Assembly (NCBI GenBank): GCA_038093975.1
Contig: JBBPTG010000283.1
Span: forward strand, 1 to 29,451
Length of the DNA stretch: 29,451 nt
Origin: Chalciporus piperatus
Lineage: Eukaryota > Basidiomycota > Agaricomycetes > Boletales > Boletaceae
Direction: 5' to 3'
Under the pieces are notes generated by a model. That model was not told where the DNA came from, made no database searches, and worked only from the letters and a program-made list of their open reading frames with translations. Position 1 is the first letter of the stretch. Each line of letters begins with the position of its first letter. Both the position numbers and the translations under genes were made by a program. Of this stretch, positions 18,833 to 27,114 are shown piece after piece.

Positions 18833-21600
18833 TCATTCAGATTGGGAATCATCGTCATGTTCAGCGTAGAAGACAGCCAAGTTTCTTCCACGAAGGACCC
18901 GCGATGAAGACGCATCCGTGCGTTCCTCCCCCCGTGACATCTTTAATGGCCTATATTCATGTTCATCGTGTCCTAGAGACGGAGCGCGACGCTTCGGAAC
19001 CTGACGCGGGAGATGGACTGTTCCGGCCTGAGTAGCGTAGAGGTCGTCGCATGATAGTAGATCGGGGAATGACACTGCCCGCAGCAATTGTTGACATGTA
19101 GCAAGCACCATACGCAAGCCCTGATATAGCGAGGAATACGAGGAGAGGTCGTCGAAATTGTACATTCTTGTCACATAGCCATCCCGCAGCAATCCACCAA
19201 GGGCAGCGAGGTGGACCCGGAGGGATTTAAGCTCGGGGGCGAGGAACTTGCCAAGAAGGTGGTCCAATTCTCCATCTTGCGAGAATAGCGCCTCGCGTGT
19301 TGAGCTGCACACGCTCGTGTTCTGGAAGATCTCGTCGATGGTGGGAGCAAAGTCGGGCTGCTCCCTGTTTGTGGAGGGAAAACGCACTAGAAGGGTCCAA
19401 AGGAGGAGCCAGAAGATGGACTCCATGTCGTGCTCAAAATTGTGCACCACAAAATGGGAGGTCTCCGCGGGCATGTCAACTTCGTCATCCGAGTCATTGG
19501 GTAGTATAGGTATATACAGAAGGACCTGTTTCTGGATCTCCACTGCCATGAAGAAAGCCGTTCCCTGTCCTGCCATCAGTGACCCCACACCCCCGGATAT
19601 AAATACTGTCATGCACACCGTTTTGGGGTCCTGGCTACCTTTCCCATTTGACGGAGAGAAGTGCTTGGCATACTCCAGATCACCGAGTATGCCTCGCACC
19701 TCACCGTCGGTGTCTTTGAACCAATAAAGGTTGCCCGAGCTGATATCGCGATGGACCCAGCCAGCCAGGAACATCAATTGGAGAGCTGTACCACCAATGA
19801 GCATTCGGGCGATACACAGCGGACAGAAAATCTCACCAAACACGCACGATAGCATCGCAGCCAGTACATCGCCCAATTGTGACACATCGTGCAAAGCCAC
19901 GCACACCTCCTCGAAAACGAGCCGAGATTGCTGCTTCGGCTGATATTCACGATGGGATGGTTTGTCCTTGTGCGGGAGCAGGTCCCTGGACCCAGACAGG
20001 GATCCCCGAGAGATGTCAGCTTGCGGCAACGACGAGTGTCTGACTGGGGTGGCTCGTGCGTCGAAAAGTGTGGAATCGGGCTGAGCTTCGGTGGCGACCT
20101 CCTTCGACACCATCCCTTGTGCGTCACAGACCAGCGTGAAGAAGTACCGAGGCCAATTTCGCGCCACTAAGCACTCCCGAAGCATCTTCTTCGAGTCGCC
20201 ATCCATGCCCGTGAAGCCCGCCGGTTGCACGCCTTTTCCCAAAGCTTTGGCAATCCCCTCGAGCTCAGAAAATATCTCCCGCTGAATGGTGGCCTCAGTC
20301 TTCGAGCCGGCATCCAGCCAGATGTCCTTCAAGACGACCGGATGCGAACCATCTAGTGGCCGGAGCTCGGTGAACGATGTAACTTCAAGAACCTCCCACA
20401 CTCGAGTCGCACGTCCTGTTGTACAGAGACTCCGATGGTCAAAGATTGCCTTCTGCGTCTTGTAGTAATGACCGTCGACCTCGTAGACGAAACAAAGCTT
20501 CTGCGTCACGGGATCTAGACGACGTTGGATGGTCGGATCGTAGCCAAGTTCCTGCTCGGTGGCGAACATCAGCGAGAGCATGACCCGGATGTACGTCCGG
20601 CAGTCCTAAACCGCCGATCAGCATCTAATTGCAAACAGGTCAAACGGTGGTTTTCCCTACCTCCGTAAACTTGAAATCCGGAGACTTGGCCGAGTGCGAC
20701 CGCGAGAAGTACCAGACGGCCATCGTGTCGTCCTCGATGGTGATCTGAGAAGTCGACGTGAGACCGGAAGCAAGTGAGCGTTGAAAAAACCTACGCCGTA
20801 AATGTGTGTGCGACGGGGATCATCATTCATGCAGAAGTTGGTTGTGCCCAACAATTGTTTACGGTTCTGATGCGCGTAAGCGGAGTGAAACCACTAAGAG
20901 ACCGGATACTGCGCGCACCTGTAGAGCATCCTCTCGAGCCGTTTTATATTCCGAAGGAACAGCGAGATCTGCGACAGGTATGGTGGACGACTGCACGCCG
21001 GATGGCATTGCTGACTCCTTGAGCTTGAGCAGTGCGTCTACCTTGAAATTTGCGCCGAAGGTCTCGGCTTCGCTGAAACTGTCGGGTTTCTGTAGGAATT
21101 GGCATGATGCCTTGCGTTCGGTGAGGGTAAGCGTTTGCAGCGTATCGGCGATAGCGACAAGGGCTTCATAACGCTTCTTCTCGTTCACTGTCTCGATCTT
21201 GGACGGGCTGACAGGATAACCTGTAAACCAAAGACGAGGATGAGATGCATCCGGTTCCTGGACAAGCTTGGCTGCCATCAGAGCGGCGACTGCGTTGTCG
21301 ATGTCCGCCTCGGGCACTTCGAATGGGAGGTAGTGATCGAATCCTGTTTGGCCCCATCCCCTACAGAGGACCATTTCGTGCCTCATCTGAGCGAGAATTT
21401 CTGAGCGTTGTTTGGTCAGGTCTTGCGCTGACCTCGGAGTGCCTGACTTGCGAGGTGTGTCTAACAACTGTTGCCTGTGGTAGAGTTCAATACAGATCGA
21501 ACTCCACAGCAATCCAGAACACGACGTACGCTCTCTGATCGCCGGCGTGAAGACCTGACGGTATCTCGTTGGGAGGTGCGGTACTGTTCGGTGGTGGCAT
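18833..21600 (-). CDS. FunK1-type fungal protein kinase (intact, 7 exons)
   Basis: Exons on the minus strand: 21600-21530, 21474-20919, 20866-20795, 20744-20661, 20605-19837, 19785-19619, 19564-18833. Six GT-AG introns of 50-55 bp; the exons sum to 2451 nt, giving 816 residues with no internal stop. Kinase motifs are GWVHRDISSGNLYWF (HRD catalytic loop, exon 6), GILGDLEYAKHF (in place of DFG) and KTGTAFFMAVE, formed only after removal of the last intron; HDMESIFWLLLW in the C lobe is characteristic of FunK1. The long N-terminal half (TPRK..., IEDDTMAVWYFSRSHSAKSPDFKF) also fits the family, as does the basic C-terminal tail. FunK1 is expanded in basidiomycetes, and its substrates are generally unknown. 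A MITE-like element begins 5 bp upstream of the ATG, so its native promoter is displaced or replaced. Confidence 0.93.
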
Positions 21601-21605
21601 TACCT

Positions 21606-21713
21606 TGTAATGTTACTTGCTCGTGAGCAGTAGAGAGTGACTTGGAGAGAAAGCACGATGTCTGGCGAGAAGCAACCCACGTTTTAAGTGTGTTTGTAGT
21701 TTATTGTTTTGTT
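21606..21713 (+). repeat. MITE left inverted arm (108 bp)
   Basis: Identical to the reverse complement of 22031-22138 as read. It lies between the kinase ATG and whatever promoter drives it. Confidence 0.92.
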
Positions 21714-21805
21714 GTCGTTTATTGTCTTGTAGTAGCTTATTGTCTTGTAGCAGTTTATTGTCTTAGTTACTTATTGTCTTGTAGTAGTGGTTTATTGTCT
21801 TCGCC
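21699..21805 (+). repeat. 18-bp subterminal tandem repeat in MITE
   Basis: Six units of GTTTATTGTCTTGTAGTA type start at about 21699, 21717, 21735, 21753, 21769 and 21790. The first three intervals are exactly 18 bp, the later ones 16 and 21. The first unit overlaps the end of the inverted arm. Iterated subterminal motifs often bind transposase; that role here is inference. Confidence 0.85.
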
Positions 21806-21966
21806 ACAGCATGCCACATGCCCGCCACACGCTGGCACAATGGGTGGCTCCAGTTGACTCCGAGTCCAGGATCCAATCCCCCAGACTTGCCCCAGACTGT
21901 TGTTCATAGTTAACCCACTAGGGTCGACTTCGTCTCCAGGACTACAGTCGACTCTGATATAACCCA

Positions 21967-22002
21967 CGGTCTTACAGACCGGGAAATTGGTCTGTGAGAC
22001 CG
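21967..22002. repeat. Short hairpin in MITE interior
   Basis: CGGTCTTACAGACC and GGTCTGTGAGACCG face each other across about 8 bp, forming a 14-bp stem with one mismatch. Each half is itself partly palindromic (GGTCT...AGACC). Confidence 0.7.
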
Positions 22003-22030
22003 GACTACCCCACTCAGCTCTCCCCTATGG

Positions 22031-22138
22031 AACAAAACAATAAACTACAAACACACTTAAAACGTGGGTTGCTTCTCGCCAGACATCGTGCTTTCTCTCC
22101 AAGTCACTCTCTACTGCTCACGAGCAAGTAACATTACA
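22031..22138 (-). repeat. MITE right inverted arm (108 bp)
   Basis: Reverse-complement partner of 21606-21713. Confidence 0.92.
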
Positions 22139-22530
22139 CTCGCGAGGCTTGCACGAGCCTCCACCAGCACAGCCACCCCGCTTTTTTCCGGTGATAGCTA
22201 GGTCCGTGTTTCTTTTGTTTTGTTTCATTTTTTTATATTTCTTTTGCAACGCATCCGATGCTTACGTAATCGCTTTGACTGCTCGTTCTCGCGCGCCGCC
22301 GGCATCTCCAGAACGCGCACGACATGTCCATTTTGGGACACATAGTTCCAACATACCCTCCTCTCACTTTTCTGCTCAACCACTCGCTTCCCTGGCCTCA
22401 GGGACTGTTACAGTGGGTAATACCAATGTAGTACAGTGTTATTCAACAGTTCTGACCGCTTTATTGGTCATATCAAGATGTATATAGGTAGATAGTTGCA
22501 AATGAATAGAAAACAAAAAATGCGACCGCT

Positions 22531-22845
22531 TTTTTGATTGGCTGGGTAGATATGCTATAAGACTCGATTACTAAGTAGTGAACATGTATTGGAACAATAT
22601 CCTAGCAGCTCAGACAGCAGGGATCTGTCCCTGTGATGTAGGAGTAGATTGCCCTCCTGCCCCTGAATAACAAAAAAGCGGTTCGCATTTTTGATCAACT
22701 AGATAGATATGGTTTTAAAATTGATACATAGGTACCTCATACATGTATATACAGGGTACCAGAAGCTCAGACACCAGGGGGCCTCCCCTGGGATGCAGGA
22801 ATAGATATGATGCCTATCACTATATGCTCTGAAGCGGTCTGGCCA
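22531..22845. repeat. 157-bp diverged tandem repeat
   Basis: TTTTTGAT...AGATAGATATG at 22531 recurs at 22688, ACATGTAT recurs shortly after, and AGCTCAGACA with the following CAGGG...CCCTG...ATG.AGGA.TAGAT recurs at 22607 and 22764, all with a 157-bp offset. AGCGGT at the unit ends recurs as well (~22677 and ~22835). The junctions contain an inverted pair, CAAAAAATGCGACCGCTTTTTT at about 22514-22535 against 22671-22693. Confidence 0.75.
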
Positions 22846-23489
22846 GTAGTCAATACATCAGGGTATCTATCTAGGAACCTAGATTACATATAGTACATCA
22901 CATCCCCAAGTTTTCGAGAGGCTAAGTTCATAATTGAGTGCAGGAGAAAGCAAATGACATTAAAGAAGCGTGAGAAACTGACCAGAAACTTAGGAGACTT
23001 GCAAAAACATACCAGGAACACAACAATATGGGGCTCAGGGTGTGCCAGGAACAGAGGGACAGTCAATGGGTGTCATTAGGAACTGTTCTAGCTACTGTAC
23101 CTGGCATTCTGTGCTATCAGGATGCTCAAAAAGCGAACATTGCATTCAAGTTCCCAACAGTTCACTAGCTTGAGGCCGGTCATTTACCACTATTTTTCCT
23201 GATTTTTTACAAATTTTTCCGACCTTATTTGAGTTTCTTTCTGAATATTGAAGTAAATTGATGAAATGACTGATTGAGACACACTTAACTCAAATACACA
23301 TGTTAATTTGCACCGCTGAGATTACATATTTGCTTGTATTTTACTTAACTTGACCTCCATTCCAATGCTATATTCACCAAAACATATGATAATCATGGTA
23401 ATATAATAAAATGAGCATATCTTCACAAGGACTGAACCAAATCACATGATCCAGGGGTCATTTTAAAGCTAAGAATCAGGGCTTTCTAA

Positions 23490-23660
23490 TGTTTGTCCAG
23501 TTATTACAAAAAACCGGTCACAAACTGGACCATAACTGATATGACAGTTATGTAGAGTTTCAGTTCAGTTAAACTGATTTTGCTGAAATTGATAACCAGA
23601 TACAGTTACAGTTTTGTCAAAAGAGGTACAAAAACTTAACTTAACTGGACTTTTAAACAC
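23490..23660. repeat. CAGTTA/AACTGA-rich low-complexity stretch
   Basis: Short words such as CAGTTA, AACTGA, TTAACT and their complements repeat on both strands for about 170 bp, up to the exact left edge of the copy-2 duplication. It resembles the repetitive ends of some DNA transposons, but no transposase is attached. Confidence 0.5.
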
Positions 23661-23929
23661 TAGCCAGCACAGTCACCTTGAAGGCCGACCCGACTGTGGA
23701 CTCAAGGCCAGTCATTGCATCGAGTGACCAAGGAACAGTCGCACCACCGGCCGACACCCACACTGAGTCTGACATTGGTACAGCCATTCAGGCTTTGTTC
23801 CAATACCCCTCCCAGCCGTCCAGTCTGGCCGCTGATTCAGATGACAGTCCATTGGGCGAAGATGCTGATACTACTGACAAAGTCCTCTCAGGGGATGATC
23901 TATCAGAGCTGATGGACACTGAGGAGTGA
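23661..23929 (+). pseudogene. Gene A fragment, copy 2 (C-terminal tail only)
   Basis: Encodes the last ~85 residues of gene A (PTVDSRPVIASSDQGT ... ALFQYPSQ ... MDTEE) with many substitutions against copy 1, ending at TGA 23927-23929. The Cys6 cluster and coiled coil are absent because the duplication starts inside exon 2. Confidence 0.88.
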
Positions 23930-26006
23930 GGGCAGGGCCAATGCATATCAATGTTTATCTTGTACTTTATATACATCACAATCGAGTGTTTTCTGAGCAG
24001 TCTATTCAAAACGCATACTTAAGCAGTAAAGTCCTAAAGAAAGAAACCTATATTAGGGTCTCTTTTTGGTGGGTGTTACTACACCATTGTCCTTGTGAGC
24101 TGGAGTCTTCCTTGGTCTACCTGACCCTGGATCAAATCGTCATTTGTCAGTCAAGCTCAATATACACATAAGTGCACTGACCTTGTCAGCCTTGGTCTTG
24201 GCTGGCTGCCTTGAATCCTTCTCTTTGTGAATTCTCTTGGTGAGCCTGTCATCGGCCGATGAATCAGCGGCTGAACCATCCCCTTCAGTCAGAGGACGTT
24301 TATTCTTCCTACTTTTTGTTGAAGTTTTCTCCTTCCTGTCATCGGTGGCACCCTGGGTCACATTGTCATTTGTCAGTCAAGCTCAATATACACATATGTC
24401 CACTTACCTTGTCAGCCTTGGTCTCGGCCGGCTGCCTTGAATCCTTCTCTTTGCGAACTCTCTTGGTGATCCTGTCATTGGTCGACGGATCAGGGACTGA
24501 ACCATCCTCTTCAGTCAGAGGACATTTGTTCTCTCTAAGGCTCTTGGAACATTTCTCCTTGATCCTTGGCTTAGGAGGCTGGGGCTTAGCCTTGGACTTA
24601 GGCTCCAATGGCTTAGACTGTAGCTTCGGCTGTGGCTTCAGCTGTGGCTTCGGCTGGGACTCTGAGTTAGACTTTGTGAGCAAAGATAAAGTTGTTATGT
24701 ATTACCTTGTCAGTCCCCTAAGATGTTTTCTCCTTGGATGCTGACTGTTCCTTGTAAACCTTGGACGGTTCACCTTGTTTGGTTCTGACATCATGCCAGC
24801 TGGAAGGGGCTGGGGTCTTTCGGGATGCAGTACGATGTTTATCGAAAGCTGGCAAATCTGTCAGCCGATTAGCATGCTCTCATCAATGCCAATGCTGCAT
24901 GGACCCACCATAGTCCCCCATTTCATTGTCTTCATCCTCCTCGGCCGATGATACATCAGACATGATGGGTACCCCTTGTGCTTTCCCTTTCCCCTTTCCC
25001 TTGGGAGTCTGCACAGAGACAAATTTATTGTCAGTGAGTTCTGGCGAGGGAGCTCTCTGATGAATCTGGAGCCGTTTGCTCTTGTCTAGCCGTTTACTCT
25101 GGTCATGTGTTACCTGGAATCTCCCTTTCACCCCTCCCACCTGACTCCAAGCAAATATCGGCACCTTCCTGGCCTGCTGTCTGCTCTGCCAGAAACTAAG
25201 CAAGCTTTCGACTTGCTTTTGCCTCATCTTCAATGGATCAATCATCACAAACCCTTTCGGCAGATAGTCCGCATGGATGAAGGTGGCTTGTCGTTTAGCC
25301 ACCTCGCCAAATGGGACCTTGGCCTTGTGGTTACCCGACTCTAATCCTGTCGACCTGCTCAGCTGAGATCTATTCAACATCGGCCGACTCACTGTAATGA
25401 GCAGTCAAGAAGGCTCGCACCACATCCTTCATCTGGTCAAGGTTCATCAGCTTGATATCTGGAATGATTGGAGGCTCATTCACTGTCCAATCAGGCTTGA
25501 GCAACTTTATCATCACCTCAACGCTATTCTTCTTCTTCTTCCTAGTAATGACCGGCAAGCCTTCCAAAGACCCTTCATCTTCGCTCCCTTCTTCGGCTGG
25601 CCTGTCGTTCACCCCAAAGGCTGTGTTGGCCCATTTGTTCCATTTAGGGCGAATGCTGTCCCAATGTTCAAACGGCGGGCCATTGTCCAACTCGTCATTG
25701 TAATCGAAGCTGAATTGTATGGTTAGCTTGAGATCGACAGCGGCCGATGAAGCTAACTGACTGAGAAATAAGGACATCGTCGTCTTTGTCCTTCCATGCA
25801 CTCATGACCATGATCCGCGCTCCACAGTTCTTCCACATATCCTTAGCAAACGCAAGGACCATGTTTGGAGCTTTCTTCGATGCATTGCTGATGACATAGC
25901 CATAGAGGTCAATACCAGCCGATCAATCAGACAGTCAGAGGACCTACTCAGCTTGGACTTCGGCCGACGGCTTGTCTGCATTCCATTCTTCGACCTCAGC
26001 CTCTAG
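23661..26006. repeat. Segmental duplication, copy 2
   Basis: Partner of 13501-15924. The left edge at about 23661 (TAGCCAGCACAGTCACC against GGCCAGCAAGGCCACT in copy 1) borders the CAGTTA-rich stretch. On the right, copy 2 continues through the rest of gene B into the KDZ transposase gene. Confidence 0.93.
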
Positions 26007-26678
26007 TTGCTCCCTGTCGTCCTTGGAAAGTGATTCCAGGAATTTAGTGATGCCAGCCTGCCAATGCTTGATCATCCCCTGGGACCCCCGCTTCTCCTGA
26101 AACTCGTGTTCGATGATTGTCATCACCTCTTCTTTGTTCCTTCGGGATACGACTTTGCGGACCGTCCAGCGCTGACTATACTTTGGCTTGTCCTCGGCTC
26201 GTTTGCGAGACTTGCTGTACAACCAGAATGTGTATTGCTAGTGTATTATTGCAATCAGCATCTAAGGGCTTAACACACTGGATTCGCTCACATGTTTGCG
26301 GTCTTTGAAAGCCTCAAGTCCAAGACCCTTGACAGACTCGAGCTCAGCTAACCTGCCCCACATATTCTTCATGATAGACGCCTTCTTGGCCTTCTCTGAA
26401 TTTTTCCAAGGCGTGACGAACTCCGCCATAATAGCCAACTCTTCCTCTGAAAATTCCGTCGGCCGTGTCTTCGGCTGGTTCGGCCCATCTTCTGCTTGCT
26501 CAACATCCTCCTCGTTAGGGTTCTCTTCCTCGGATTCATCCTCTGCCAGAGAATCTATATTACCGTCACCTGGGTGGTCTATATCACCCGGTTCCTCAGA
26601 GTCATGATCGCTGGAGGGAAGGTCCTGCTTATCATAGGAACGTTCGGCCGTCGTTTGGGTGGCAGACTTCATGACCAT
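24053..26678 (-). pseudogene. Gene B copy 2: KDZ-linked multi-exon accessory gene with late lesions
   Basis: Starts at ATG 26678. Exons recognised: 26678-26292 (acidic, SEEENPNEEDVEQAED), 26237-~25948 (WLYSKSRKRAEDKPKYS; EVEEWNADKPS), ~25925-25762 (GIDLYGYVIS; WKNCGARIMVMSAWKD), 25709-25393 (FDYNDELDNGPPFEHW; NEPPIIPDIKLM), 25346-24909 (ESGNHKAKVPFGEVAK; GFVMIDPLKMRQ), 24857-24706, 24659-24408, 24352-24182, 24126-24053. Introns are ~46-55 bp; the second has no obvious acceptor. TAG at 24718-24720 replaces CAG of copy 1, and ~49 bp missing at the last intron/exon border shifts the AT-hook tail out of frame. The Lys-Pro exon is in frame here, unlike copy 1. The protein is probably nuclear (Lys/Arg clusters, AT-hook in copy 1). 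Homologues seem common in Agaricomycetes, but I know no assigned function. Confidence 0.72.
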
Positions 26679-27114
26679 CTTTCTGTTGCTTCAGGTGCAA
26701 GAGAAACAAATCCTGGTGTCAGTGCAGTCAGGAACCTTCGTTGCTGGTCATTGGCTCCTTCAGTGTGATAGGTCCCAATGATGTCGGCTCTGGGTCAATT
26801 TATCAGACATCTAAACTAGGCCCGAGGACGTCGGGTGTGAAGCTGTCAATCAGACGCTTGTCACCTTTCAGCCATGTCTGCATGTTACATCGTCCTGATG
26901 ACGTCGGATAAGAAGCTGTCAAGATATCGGCTAATGCATCCGATGTCAAGCGGCTGTTGTTCGGAGGAAGGATCTGATGGCTCTGATGTACAAATGCTTC
27001 CGCGAGTGATCAAAGGCTCCGGCCCGTTCATCTTGTCGCCTATGCCCCTGGGTGGCCTGACATATGCTAACCTGCCAATGAGGCAAACGTTATCACCAAG
27101 TATCCGATTGTACA
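26679..27114. promoter_or_regulatory. Divergent intergene between gene B and KDZ transposase
   Basis: About 436 bp separate two divergent start codons, so it should hold both promoters. A motif GACGTCGG..(7-8 nt)..GAAGCTGTCAA occurs twice, at ~26826 and ~26897 (71 bp apart), with a related GATGTCGG at ~26779. ATGACGTC within it resembles a CRE/bZIP site. No obvious TATA box near either start. Confidence 0.5.

Larger units (their letters stand above)
21606..22138. mobile_element. MITE-like non-autonomous element with perfect 108-bp inverted ends
   Basis: A 533-bp segment begins TGTAATGTTACTTGCTCG and ends in its exact reverse complement; the arms are identical over 108 bp. The interior (~317 bp) has no credible ORF but holds an 18-bp tandem repeat next to the left arm and a short hairpin near the right arm. 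I could not match a target duplication (left flank ...GGCATTACCT, right flank CTCGCGAGG...). Identical arms suggest recent transposition or homogenisation. The superfamily cannot be told from this copy. Confidence 0.85.
22139..23660. other. AT-rich repetitive intergenic DNA
   Basis: About 1.5 kb without a gene I can support; the small open frames have no family resemblance. The first ~60 bp (GCTTGCACGAGCCTCC...) may be the kinase's former upstream region. A 157-bp diverged direct repeat lies at ~22531-22845 and a CAGTTA/AACTGA-rich stretch at ~23490-23650, both listed separately. Confidence 0.55.

Noticed and set aside
22149..22487. Plus-strand ORF of 112 codons beginning MHEPPPAQPP with a hydrophobic FLYFFCNAS-like stretch, resembling a signal anchor.
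   Set aside because: No family resemblance, no introns or neighbours to support it, and it sits in AT-rich repetitive DNA right after a MITE; more likely a chance frame.
25370..25801. Long single-frame ORFs in gene B read as separate small genes (for example the ones starting MHGRTKT or MSRPMLN).
   Set aside because: They run through introns; canonical GT-AG junctions join FDYNDEL and LESGNHK exons in phase, so they are pieces of one gene.
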